A stretch of 64,000 nucleotides of DNA, taken from assembly GCF_000237925.1 (NCBI RefSeq), contig NC_031502.1, positions 38,379,612 to 38,443,611 on the forward strand, read 5' to 3'. Shown in pieces: positions 11,434 through 24,040 of the stretch. The position numbers and the translations under genes are program-made. Within the stretch, counting starts at the first letter, position 1; each line of letters opens with the position of its first letter. The DNA is from Schistosoma mansoni. Taxonomy: Eukaryota; Platyhelminthes; Trematoda; Strigeidida; Schistosomatidae. The notes under the pieces are model-generated. The model was not told the DNA's origin, ran no database searches, and saw only the letters and a list, made by a program, of their open reading frames with translations.

Positions 11434-12201
11434 TGATAAATTAAGCATTGATGTATAACTTTTTCTTTTAGAAAATAACCACTTCATGTGATAAATCTTT
11501 TATTATTAAAAAAAAGACAAACGTCAATTCTTCCTTTCTTTTTTCTCTCTCAATTAATAAAAAAAAGACGAATTGCTTAAAAATAAATTGACATAATAAG
11601 TAAGTGAACACGTTCACAGTACACAATTTAATTGACATTTATTATTATTTTTATTTAGTTATTAAATGAACTAAATCTTTTTCCATGAATAATAATGATA
11701 ATAAGACTAGACGAAAGTAATAAAAAAGAAAACACAATTAAATAGATGCGTAATAAAAAAAGAATATCATTAGTAGAAAGACTACTTAAAAAACCATTGA
11801 AAGTAGATTATGTTTAAAAAAAAAGTGAAAAGACTAGAAATTTTGAAATATTCTAAATTATATTGAATAATGAGTTTTGTACAGAATTTTTACATGTTAA
11901 TTAAAAATACATTTAATCATAATTCTAATAAAACAATGATCAGAACAAGACAGTTAATCTATACAGTCGGAAGAATAGAATCTAATGAGAGACCATTACG
12001 ATGAAGAAGTACAAGAAAAGTCGATGATAAACAATGATGACAATATCAAAGATAATGACCATGACAATAATGATAAGAAGGAAGCACATTATCAATCATC
12101 AAATGATTATTATTATTAACAAAACTCATCATAAAGAAATCAAATAATTTTACAGCCAATATTTGATTATTCATGTAATGTTACTACACTCATGTAGAAA
12201 C

Positions 12202-12237
<36 letters not shown>

Positions 12238-12393
12238 GAAGAAGAAGAAGAAGAAGAAGAAGAAAGAGAAGAATAGAAAGTAACTAGTGTGTGTTTTGAT
12301 AGTAATTTGAAAAAAAATTAGTTGCTTGTCAAATATTTGTGAAAGGAATGTTCCGGAAGAATATTTAACAATAAGCAGTAGTGCATGGTATGA
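11434..12393. other. Convergent intergenic stretch, A-rich, no gene seen
   Basis: Low-complexity AT-rich DNA with poly-A and AAT runs, including the compound microsatellite at 12202-12263. Nothing coding recognised. Confidence 0.6.
12202..12263. repeat. Compound microsatellite (TAA)n-(GAA)n
   Basis: About 12 TAA units (12202-12237) run straight into about 8-9 GAA units (12238-12263), just downstream of the PANK4 3' end. Confidence 0.95.
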
Positions 12394-12399
12394 TTTATT
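12394..12399 (-). promoter_or_regulatory. Candidate polyadenylation signal of PANK4
   Basis: TTTATT on the plus strand is AATAAA on the minus strand, about 145 bases past the PANK4 stop. Position is plausible; other weak hexamers may be used. Confidence 0.4.
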
Positions 12400-12543
12400 G
12401 TAATAAGAAGCAAAGAATATACGAAATGAAGATAGTATTCAGCAGCTGGGCTAGCTACATTTTTAATACCACATGGAATCAATTAATTAGTTCAAGTAAG
12501 CAATTCACTTGGTACAACAACAATTTACATAATCTTCACGTTA

Positions 12544-15500
12544 TTATCTTGACTGTGAAACAGGTTCAAATTTAAATATCACACCATATAGTTGACCGCC
12601 TAACCTTCGAGCAAGCCAAGAATTTTTAATCACAGCTATTTTGAGTGTATCCACGGTGAATTTTGAATTTAAATTACAATGAATTGCTCGACCCATACCT
12701 TCAATGACAATCAAATCGACCTAAATGATAAACATTCAGAACATAATCATATTTTACAAATACTGAACAATTTCAGAGTCGCAAGTTACGATTTGATTAC
12801 AAGACGTTCGGTAATGTGAACTCATATATGTCCTCCAGGTAGAGAATAGAGATGACAACATAAACGGATATGAAGTAGGGTTATAAGATTTTATGCTAAC
12901 TATGATGAGTACGATTCGAGTCGGTATGATATAATATAATACATAATGACAGATATTGTCAGTAATTTCAACCGACTTGTGTATCGACGAAATCATATTC
13001 TTTTTTAACTCAGGATTAAAAATTTGAAAGTTATTTACTATAAATTACTACCGAACAAAATAAATAGCGAAAAACAACTGTGGAATGATCTATTCAGATC
13101 AAAGTTATGAGGAAAATAAAGATTGATACATTTAAACCTTTGAAATGTTCATGTACTGAGCAAATAACAGAGGATCAACGGTAAAAAATAACCATGTATA
13201 TATATACCTGTTCACGTTCTGCCAATTGAACCAACGAGCTAGCAAGTAGACGGAAATCTAAACAAGGTGAAGTTTGACCATTTTCAGCTAGCATAAGTTG
13301 TCCATTATTAAGCGATTCAGCTATTAAAGGCTCGAAAGAGGCTATCATGTGTAGGAGTAGCTCCAGTTCTTGATAAGTTATATCATTGATAGCAGGACCT
13401 AAACAAAGAAAAATACTTAAATCAACAATGAGGCATTGAAATAGGCATAAGTTATACAAAAATTTACTTGATAAAAAGTAAATTCAAAGTAAAAATCAAT
13501 AAACATTTTCTTAAAAGTCCCTAAGCAAAGTGAAATTCTATCCTTACTCAAAAGAGATAGAACATAAATATTATTATTAACTTATCAACAAGATATAGAT
13601 TTGTATACTTGACATTGAGCTATACACTTAGTAATAGGGATAATGCTACAAACCAGTTGTCCAAGTCTAAATAAATAGAACAGAATTAGAACCTTTAATG
13701 GAGTAGCTGAAAATCGAACACTTTAATCATTGAAGTAATATTGTTAAAAATGTGGTCATCACTATAAAGCACAGAAATTTCCTAGTTTATCTACTGTTTC
13801 GCAGTATGACCTAATTGCTAAAAATTTTAATTGTTGCCATTGGATTCCGTTATACTTTGTGAACCTAATATATCAAGCTTATAATCCTATTTTCACTCTC
13901 GCCCTGATGAGTATGCCCCAATCTAAGATATCTTATTGTTACCTAATTTAAAGTTTCACCCAAAACAACGAAAAATTAAACAACAGATGTACGTTGACGA
14001 GTGTTAATTATAATTGCTTTGTACTAGTCCTTTATACTTCACGACAATTTGGTTGCAAAAAATATATGATAAATACGGTACTATAGGGGTTTCATGCTTT
14101 GAATTACGTGTATTTATTTTAATGCACTTGTGATCCACTCAGCCAAAAAAATAAACAACTAAAAATTTGTGAGCATAAAATAATTATGGTTAGTCATTGT
14201 TAGTAAGATTTAAGTTAGTTTATTGAACACAACTATAACCATAATTATATCATACTGTTTACTACTAACACCACAACTTTCAAGGTTTCACCCAATAGGG
14301 AATAGTCTTTTTCAAGAGTCCACTTAGTAGAAAGCAGAAACATCTAGTCAGAATAAGTGATATGCTGAAATTTGATCAACTGGAAAAAGTGACAGGAACT
14401 GGCCACAAACATTTTTATAAGTCTCACTATTTAGAAAAAAGCAATATAAGGAGATCGGAAGACGTTTAGAAAAAAAAACTTGGACCATGTGATTACTCAA
14501 TTTCTACCATTCTCTACCCACTAAACGTGAACAGTCGGTAATTTAGACAATTGAGTATAATTGAACAGTAATTACACAACATCGTGAACCGAAGTCTATT
14601 AATTTAATAAATACTGTTTACTTGAATTAGCCGTCATTATTACTTTACATCCACGACTAAGAAATTCCATAGCAAATGGTAGTACACCAAGTATAATATC
14701 TGCACCACTATTATCGCAGAAAATTAAAATACAACGATAAGGTGATCCGGATACGCTGATTCGATTAATCCAATTATCATAATTGTCAACTAACCAAGGT
14801 CTAGACTATAAGAAAAAATATAAATATATGATAATAGTGAATAATTCCATTTTTAAGAAAACCGATATAATTAAAAGATATAAATAATAGAAATTTAAGT
14901 GTATATGAGCATGACTTTATCTAGTTATACTTATAAGTAAGGTGATGATGTTTATGGAGCATAAGTATTTTCAAAAGCGTACCTAAAGCAAACAATTTAA
15001 AGATGTTTGGCACTGAGATACAAACTTGTAAACAGAAATCGGTCTATAATCAAAATTTTGAAGTACATCTGTTAAGACTGAACAAAGTGTGCGGCTTTCT
15101 AAGATAAATTGAGTGAAATGAGATTGAAACTTATAACTCAGTAATGGAAATTTTAGTCACTTGTCCTCTGAGACAACGCTTTTGTACAAAAAATTCAACC
15201 CACTTGAACTTTATCTAATATAGCATGAAAGTCAGCGGCACCAAATTTATTCTTTGGAGCTTCCTTTAGAAATTGAATTGCCTCAGCTGCACCCCAGTCA
15301 AACATATTACCAGCCAAAAGACCTTCAATCAAAGAAAGTTGACGATTAGACCAATCCAATTTAGAAAGTTCACTTAATCGATCCGTAAGAGCAGAAAGAG
15401 CAGCTCGATTTTCAAACTTTCAAAATAAAACAAAAACGAACCATTTATGATAAAATAAAATGACATATCAAATAATTTTTAATAATGTTATTTTAATATT

Positions 15501-18500
15501 CCAAGATGAATATTTTATTATATATGAACAATGAGAAATGTTTAATGCAACTGAATAGCCTTATTACATATCTATGAGTCAGATGGTGAGACTTGGATTA
15601 ATATTTGACAGTGGACAATAGTAATCAATGATTGGAAGACGAGCAGCGAAGCTACTATACTAACGCTTTTCCTTACATATTATTTAAATTTTTCGCTTAC
15701 TCTTTTCTGTAAACAAAAGACATCCCCAAATCCATATTCACGTAAGAAATGCTGTTGAGCGGATAAAAGGCATCTTACAGTGAGCACTCCATGACCACTT
15801 GGATCAGCACTCAATTCACGTAGGAAACGTTTATATCGTTCAGCGAACTGATGTGAACGGTCAGAGGCATCTGATAATGTGTCAGATTGACTTTCTTCAG
15901 CTTTTGCTCTGTGATATTCTATACAGCTCTGAAATATACAAAAATCAAATAAATTACATTAGAAAGGTATTGAAGCTGAGTGATACTGAATATTACAATA
16001 AAAGAATGTACTATGTGACGTAACCGATAAAACACGTTACGCTTTACTAATAAAATGTTTTCCATAACCTGGCTTCTTAACAATTACCAGATATTAATTT
16101 CAAACAAGATTTATTGAGATATTTCAGACCAAGAAAACTGAGAAACTACAACTTAAAAATAGAAGCCGACTAGCATCAGTAAACGATTGCATTACGAAAT
16201 AAACACTTTTCTCAAATAAGCTACTTAAAATCTATTTCCTTCTCATTGACATATTTCAAATCCACACACATAGAAAGAAGAAATTCTTACAGTTCGACTG
16301 ATTCAGTGATTGAGAAGTACATTTTTGAGTAACAAATAAAGAGATAAATTATCTGTTTTGTTGGAAATGTGAAGACAAAGCTTTGAAAACTATTATAAGA
16401 CGACCCAATACGTATGTAGTGTGCATGCGTAAAAAAAATTCGTTTATGGTATTTTTATACTGTTTCAGTTGTGAGTTTTCATTTAACTCAGTAATTGTTG
16501 GTTTGTCTTTTACTGTTTATAACTTACAGTTAAAATAATCAATCGCTTTGATCAATGCCATAAGATAAAATTTATCAAAGCAATGTGATATATGAACGCA
16601 ATACATTTGGAATAATGTGATCATACATTAACTTGTTAAGATATTTATTTGTGAAAAATAGAAGGTCAGACTAGACAGTAAAATCTAAAAGAAAAACAAA
16701 GATAGTGGGTAAAAAACAGTATGAATCATACCACCCTGGATAATATTTATCTCATAAATCAGACTGGTTTGATCCTTGTTTTTAATAATGCTTGAATGTT
16801 TTAACAAGTTAATGTGCAGTCTGATCGCTCGAAATATACGGTCCTAGATTATCACATAGTTTCAATAAACTCTGTTTTCTTACTGCATTATCTAAAAAAG
16901 TTAACAAATTAGAAAGTGTATCGACCGAAGTTGAGCTCCTACATCACTGAATCCCAGCTTACTGGTCTAAAGGCTAAGTGTATGCATACAAGACCGAAGG
17001 TCCTGGGTTTAATTTTCGGTTACGGGGTCGTAAATGCCCATTTTTGAACAGTCCTACACTAGGACGAAACGGTAGTCTAATGCTTTCGGGTTTTCAATGG
17101 TTGTTTAACTTATATCGGTTTTTGATATCAATAAAAATGATACCTGTTATTAAGTACTGTGCCATAAATGACCTAATTTTATACAGACTGAGACTTTGGA
17201 TTTGTGGTTCGTTGGTGTCTTGGAATTAACGTACACAAGTGAGTTTTTAAATTAAATATGACCGAAGGTGCGTCAGTTGACTTTTAACGTGCTTAGATTG
17301 GGGATTGGGCATAGTAGAATTATCCGTGAGAGTTATTATTTACCGTAACCAGGTTATGAGAATTAGTGTTGTTGGAGTAACGCGGGAAACACAACATGTT
17401 ATAGGTCAATTGCAGTAGACGTTAGCCTTTTTCACTAATTTATTATTAGTTCATAAAAGCTTAGTATCATATTGAGTTAATAAATACTCCGAAAAAAATC
17501 TATAGAGGACTATTTTCAGACAAATAAAATCGAAGCTGTCCACATTTCATACACATACTATTGACATATTTAAATGGATAGTTATGAAGAAAGTATTTTA
17601 CTCGTTGTGCTTAGTCAGTCAGTCAGCTACAACGTAGGACCAGGCACATATATGCATCGATCCAAGTTGCTATACCTCGTTAGCACAACAAGATGAACAC
17701 TGGATTCATAGAAGTACTTAATTTAGTGATGGTAATATATAAAAGAAAGGTCGTTGTGCTTAGCTACCTATTCAAACAGTAATCGTAAGGACTGTATTAC
17801 AAATGAAATAATTTTACGCTGCTTCAACTTTCTACTTCATTTTATTTCCATTTTGTGCAGATTTTATATTTTCTGGTTTATTTAACAACCTGTTTCTTTT
17901 GAAAGTTGTTTCTTAGCAAAAAAATTATTTCGACTCGCTGAATACCTCAATGGAAAGTAAAAGTTTTTCTTAGTTATAGTCTTAATTGAATTGTACCTAA
18001 TGTCATATACTACTTTTGTCAAATTCTATTAATTTCTTCCTGATTGTACCTCCCTTTTACCTATTTAATTTATTAAATATAGTATTTTCTTATTTGTGCA
18101 TTCCATAATACTTTAAGTGTCCAGTTCTACTGAAATGTATGAATTAAAAATAAAGCAAATAAAATTATTATCAAATCAATAAACTCGAAATCAAAATGAG
18201 TTAGAAAATTATTTTATAGTTTTGTTCAATTCTAAGAAACTTCTTATTCTTCTGAAATACGAGAGTGATTATACTTGAATGGCAAGAAGTTTATCTAATG
18301 CTTATACTATCTGTTTAGTGGTAAAGATTTGTAGCTCAGGTGGATGATTTTGGTGGAGTTTCGTTCTCTGAGCTAGGTAGCTTCGTCGTGGAACTTTCAT
18401 TATTCTTTTGAGCAATATCATCAGCACAAACTCCAGGTAGAAGAGAAGCGTTCGAATCTCTCCACATATGACTCACAGTTTGTCCCGTAGATCTCGATGT

Positions 18501-21500
18501 TGATTGGTTATTGTTGACCTTTAACTTGTTACTGTCTACTTCTTTATTTTCATTGTATCTCCCGCTGATTCGATTCCTGGGCCTATATTTGTCCATTATT
18601 TTTCTGACTGATTGATGTTTGTTGATTGCTGATTGACCTTAGCGTCAAGCTTCTAAAAATCCTCTAATCGTTTTGGTATTCCCTCCACCCAAGATCTCAA
18701 CATTTTTCAAGTTGAATGTATGTCCACATGTTTTTATATAGGTGAGATTTCATGGTGTTTGACCGCTAACCAAGCACTTCACCTGAAATTTGTGCTGCTG
18801 ATGTTATTCAGATGAACAATCAAAGCTCAACGACCAAACCGTCCAGCTCAAAGAACAAAACTCCACCTAAACCTATTTAATATTACTTACTTCGAAACAG
18901 CCTAACCAATAAATCCTGGCCTCTTCATCGTGAGTTAGATCCCATGTATCTGGTGAATAATTTGCAGGCGACTCTAGTAAATGAAACATTTCTAGAGAAT
19001 GTGTAAATACACGATCGAGTTCAAAGTTAGGCAGTTTTGAAATTTCGTGTTTCTGTGAGGTAGACTTTGAAGAACGTTTTGAAACAGAATTGCTTTCTTC
19101 TGCTTTTTGAGCGATTATTGAGTGGTTCGGATTCGATACTTTACCAATTGAATTCACGATTGGCAGATCGTGGGAAGAAACTTTACTGAAATCAATTTCT
19201 CCTTTACTGTGATTGGTCGCATATAGTTTTGATTCAAATGGAATATCAGAGAAAGGAGTATTACCCGAACTAACTACATAGTTCTCAGACCATAGTGCTT
19301 TTCGTTCCGTTGAATTATTATTCGTACAAGCTTTCAGAAATGCACCTACTGCCCCTAAATACCCTTCATGCCGTAAAAATAGAGCTTTGTATTCTCCACC
19401 TGACCAAAACCGAACAGCATAGGTAATTACCTCGATAGACAAAAAGCATGAAATTTAATGCGTTAGATCAACAATTACAATGTAACGCAGAATAAAATTA
19501 AACAGTTCATAATAACTTTTAGTGAAATTCGACGGAAACATTAAATTGAGAATGTGAACGATGAAATTATATGGATGGAATTAGTGAACTTCAAAGAATA
19601 ATATACATTCCCTTGATTATAGTGATAGTATGAAGCATTTTACACAACTTATTAACTTTTTATAGCATACAAAACGTGAACACAGTAGCACTAAAACAAA
19701 GCATGAAGCCATTATTAGCTTTCAGTATCAGATTTGAATAAATCCAAACCAAATGGATAAGAGTTATCATCCAGAAAACTGGATTTATTATTGATGAATA
19801 GTAGTTTTCAAGGATGATCAAACACTAATATTTACTTTTGTTTCTCATTTTATAACCCCAAAAAAACATAATTTGATATTAAAACCCCATAAGTACGGTG
19901 GAGTTCGACTTTAAGGACTTTGATATGCTTTTTCCTCTGAAAATAAGGGAGGTATTTTTCCGGTATTTGGGTCATCCTAATCCAATCGTAATCGCAAATA
20001 CTTTAAACAGTTATACTCGTCGCTATCATTCCACACAAAACAGTGTTTTCTTACCCATTGGTAACTTTAACTATGTTAAGCATACTGAATGAGGCAGTCA
20101 TGGTGTTTTACAAAGCAGCTACCATCTACTTCGATACATTATACTAGTTAGGGAAAGAGTATGTTGGGAAAGTGTTATTTGTTCCCAAACCATGACATAG
20201 CAGAAGTAAATCATATTACTGACGGTGTGAATAAGCTAAATTGGGATATGTGCATTTTCCTAACCGAGATCTAGTAGACAATTATAATATATCTTGAAAG
20301 ATATTAGGCAACATGAACTGGAGTCAGTCAGAGACGTGGATGAATTTACTGTTTATCTTCTTTTGAATTCTAAGTTTTGATATTACCGTATATTTTTCTT
20401 TTTTTTTCTTTTAAACGGTATCCATCATATTTAACTTACCAATCCAGTTGGAATTATAATTTCTACTCGTTTACTTTATGTCATATAGTATTATGTTCGT
20501 GTAAATGGTGAGGCTTTGGACAAACTCATATTTACGCCGTACTCTACGCCGTTTGCGACTATGATAATCCGGATGTACTCAAAGGAGTAGGATGTCTACT
20601 AGTAGGTTGATGGCTTTACTAACGAGAACATATCATAATACAAGTGTAATTTTCATTCCCAAAGGAAAGTGCTTACTTCCATTGTTAACCCATGTCCTCG
20701 AATAAAATATCCACCAAAAATAATTCGTGTAAGGCTATGCTGTTTAGCGTACAGACAAGCTAATTGGCCTATATTACTGTAAATATTAATCAAGAAAAAT
20801 GTTAGTTAATATATATACATAACATAGTTTTAAGCATGAAAGATTTCGTTCTTCATGGAATCAGAACAAAATGAAGTTGGTGGGTTAAGAACAGATCTGA
20901 AACAACTGTTTAGGGCTCACTGGATATTAATAGTTTTCCATTTAAAATCAGTTTACGGTGAGAATTATCTTAGGACTGGGTGACTTTGTGGAAACCAAGA
21001 TGGAGGACAGCCGCTTAATAAATAATCTATTTGGACAAACGATACAATATCGAATCCGATATTTAGGTAAACTTAATGATCTGTAGCTTCATAAAATAGC
21101 AGAGCTTGATGGCTGGACATAATCCCATGTGAATGGTCTCCATCATTAATCATTCACAGTTACAAGAAAGGACAGAAATTTTTTGTGATAACTACAGACG
21201 AACCAATCTGAGACATACTCGAAAATCATTAGGATATGATTACGGATCTTATTGAAACATAGCCTGCTTATCGTGAGACCACTGAAAGAGCGACGGTAAA
21301 GTTAGACACAGGACACTGGTGAAATATAGCAAAACGGTCGGTGAAGATGTATCTCTATCGACTCACGTGGCTAAAACACGTACTGAATATACTGAACCAC
21401 AGTCTATGTTAAAGCGCAATGTTGGTTGGCATCGAAGTAGATAGAAGGAGAGGTAGGAATGGCCAAATAAAGAAATAGTAGGTGCAGGCTACTCGGTTGA

Positions 21501-23998
21501 TGTACTCATGGTTATTGTAACTGATGGTCGGAGACACTGAAATGTTTCAAAATTGGTTGTAGTAAGGCGGACACACTTTTCTACTCCTACATCCTGAGTT
21601 TGAAAACTGTTCACAAGTTCATTCTTTCTTCTTATATCACATTCTGTGTTTATTCTACTTTATTACAATTATTACCATTTCTACTGATTTGATATTCATC
21701 TTGATATCTTCATCTCACTGCGCTAGTATGTTATAGTGACTCACACCAATGCATATTTGCATCAGATCATTATATTTCTTATGACTGACTGGTCTTAAAA
21801 CATATTGATACAAACGAAAATGGAGCTTCCAGTACTTAATAAAACAGTTGACAGGAATACATTGATATAATTTTATGAATTAAAAAGGATCCAGTAACCA
21901 CAAAATCAGATCATTGTAGTAGATGAATACCTACGCTGATAATTCAGATTTGATGCTAATTTTCACAAATGAAGCGGCAAATAAATAAAAAAACAACCTT
22001 TATAAAGCAAAAATGAATCAGACAATAAACTTCTCATGATATATACATAATTTTATGAACGCATACAAAATATGGCAGTCGAGAAATGAATTGATGCATC
22101 ACAACTTATGCAACTATCCATATAGTGTAAAGAACTGAAAATTCACTACCACGAAATGGTGTCGGAAGATTTAATAATTCAATTTAAAGTAAATGATCAT
22201 CACACGAGTAATAAACTTTAAAAAGAATTATTATTATTACAAACCATAATTTGTCGTCCTAAAATCCGGATTATAACCTGTTTTCGCAGCTGCTTCTTGT
22301 TCGGGAAGGAGATTCTACTTGTGAGAACATATAAAGATGCGAAAACAGGAAGAAACAAATATTGATGGAGTCCGAGTTCTCACACACTCAATTATATACC
22401 AGTGACCGACTAAACGATGAAGTCTAAAGAACGCTGCGCCAGAAATGATTCTTGTTCTTGTGAAACATAAATCGATCGCAGAAACCAATACTGACTTTGA
22501 ATATACGTTCAGTTTTAGTTACTAAGATTGGAGAAAGTTTTTTCCATGATGAAAAAAATACCGTAAATCAAAAGATCATGCCATTTGAAATAGTAATAAG
22601 ATATTATATATCATCAGTAAACATAATAATGTATGACTGGAAGTCATTACTAACTCTTTTACTGTTAAACTTTACAGGATATAATACGGGATTCACTAGC
22701 TGTAAGACAAACGAAAGAAATACTGATGAACACTTACTTGCTAACTGTAATTAGTAGGGACTTCACCATATCACCTAACACACGGGGTTGTTCCGGATGA
22801 CGAGCAGCTAGACCAAATGAGCTCGCAATTACATCCCCAGAAAGTCCAAGTGCTTCATACGCACCTCCATATATATCGCGTACCAACATGTCAACATGGC
22901 GGTGGTCACCAGAATCCGCCATTTCCAGAAGCTCATCGAAAGTAAACTTCCCTGTAGTATTAAAGTCATCGAAATTACTAGCGGAACATGACAGTAACAC
23001 GAGAAAAAGTTATCGTGCCCACAATGAAGTTTAGATAAAACAACCAGTAGTCTTTATCATATTAACCACATATACGGGCATCAATATGTCATGACTTTAA
23101 TAATATGGAAAATTTAACTGGTCAGAAAACGGTGAAAATTTTCATCAGGACATTATTGATGCCATTTAAACTCAGACTGTAGACGATGACCGTTTTATTT
23201 CATTAAAAAACCAGCAAAACTAAAGCTTTAATTTGAAGTGACTTAACTAACGTTTTATTGACTACTGCGAAACAGATATGCTCCAAAAAGTGAAGAATAC
23301 TAGTTCATGATAGTCTTACCTCCAGATAACAGCGTTCCTAAACCCCAAAAAGTGCCACCTCCAATAGACGTTCCACCAACCCTTTGATAAGACGTGGGAC
23401 TTTCAACTTTCAAGAAACTAACGCCAGACCCAACATTGACCAAAAGGAAAGGAAACGTACTCACCAAGCAATTTGGAACAAAGACGTGGGCTGGAGTAGC
23501 ATGTTTGTCATAATAAAATAACTCATCTGGGATGTTTCGAAGCATAAATACACATCCTCTTACAAGACAATCCATTTCATCTTCTTTATCCAATTCAACT
23601 CCCAACTTCGAACAAATTAGTTCACGATAGCGATAAGCACCCCCACCAGTCACCTTGATCTTATTAATTGTCTTTTTGGATAAAGTACCTTGATGTGTAA
23701 TGTTAAAAAGAATGAAATCCAAACATTCTTCTATGTTCTTAGTTTCAAATTTCATGAAACATAATTTTTGTCCTTCATCTTCGTGCTCTGTGTACTCATA
23801 AAAGTCAAAAGGTATTTCATTTTCACTGACGCTTTTACAACACTGCTGGGGTACAGAACGTCTATACCGGAAAACGCGTTTGTACACTAATTTCGCAAGT
23901 GAACCACCGATGTCTAGTGCGAATATATTTTCATGAGCACCATGATCAAACAGTGGGTCAGAAAATTTTGAAATATCGACCGCTGAGGCATATGACAT
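12544..23998 (-). CDS. PANK4: PANK4-type protein: pantothenate kinase domain fused to DUF89 4'-phosphopantetheine phosphatase
   Basis: Nine exons on the minus strand: 23998-23320, 22951-22738, 20776-20677, 19430-18891, 15928-15701, 15416-15204, 14805-14622, 13398-13208, 12720-12544. All junctions are GT-AG, phases agree, and the sum is 2,526 nt (841 residues plus stop; human PANK4 is about 773). Residues about 22-345 form the kinase domain: nucleotide loop LDIGGS (D29), [17 protein letters not shown] (E141), [27 protein letters not shown] (R206), FGGYFIRGH and [14 protein letters not shown] poorly conserved serine-rich linker follows. Residues about 480-841 form the phosphatase: [19 protein letters not shown] (D689, N690), NSSPAIND (D725) and [12 protein letters not shown]. 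The family dephosphorylates 4'-phosphopantetheine or damaged forms of it and so restrains coenzyme A synthesis in the cytosol. The start at 23998 is chosen for homology; an in-frame ATG lies at 24040, and a good splice acceptor just before 24013 could mark cis- or spliced-leader trans-splicing. Confidence 0.95.
13399..14621 (-). other. PANK4 intron, no gene inside
   Basis: Intron between the exons carrying the DNSG motif and the PAIND motif. AT-rich, no recognised element. Confidence 0.7.
16950..17230 (+). mobile_element. Family-2 hammerhead SINE, degenerate
   Basis: The tRNA-like head has ACTGGTCTAAAGGCTAAG and a decayed B box (GGGTTTAATTTTC). The ribozyme strand is degenerate at the first core block but keeps GGACGAAACGG and GTC. 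The tail reads TTTCGGGTTTTCAATGGTTG as in the other copies. Confidence 0.65.
17602..17764 (+). repeat. Dispersed repeat B
   Basis: AGCTACAACGTAGGACCAGG, CACATATATGC, CCAAGTTGC and GGTAATATATAAAAGAA are shared with 24335-24470 and, in reverse, 37858-37945. The copy is flanked by the 13-base direct repeat TCGTTGTGCTTAG (17602-17614 and 17752-17764), a possible target duplication. Family unassigned. Confidence 0.6.
18333..18872 (-). mobile_element. Penelope-like element fragment (C-terminal region with inverted end)
   Basis: The minus-strand reading frame is clearly related to that at 35486-35863 (shared [25 protein letters not shown] patterns), which follows a GIY-YIG domain in the Penelope-like element at 35470-39200. 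The outer part 18345-18440 recurs in inverted form at about 18772-18872, giving a fold-back end. It is an old, broken copy in a PANK4 intron and stops about 18 bp short of the exon 4 donor. Confidence 0.65.
19431..20676 (-). other. PANK4 intron, no gene inside
   Basis: AT-rich intron between the FGGYFIRGH exon and the RHEGYLGA exon; nothing recognised. Confidence 0.7.
21170..21620 (+). mobile_element. RTE-like LINE remnant (reverse transcriptase C-terminal end)
   Basis: Broken frames on the plus strand resemble the distal end of schistosome RTE (SR2-like) polyproteins: a [23 protein letters not shown] stretch, then a decayed form of the LGHVLR block and a stretch similar to the tail that precedes the 3' UTR. 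Many frame breaks; old. Located in the 20777-22737 intron of PANK4. Confidence 0.45.
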
Positions 23999-24040
23999 GG
24001 TAAATCTTTTAAGAAGTGGATCTGGAAGTGAAAAATACAC

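Larger units (their letters stand above)
15929..18890 (-). other. Largest PANK4 intron, holding three repeat insertions
   Basis: About 2.96 kb. It contains a family-2 hammerhead SINE (16950-17230), repeat B (17602-17764) and a Penelope-like fragment (18333-18872). The remainder is plain AT-rich intron. Confidence 0.75.

Noticed and set aside
12181-12263. Regular short repeats that might suggest a CRISPR-like array
   Set aside because: They are a plain trinucleotide microsatellite without spacers, in a eukaryotic genome.
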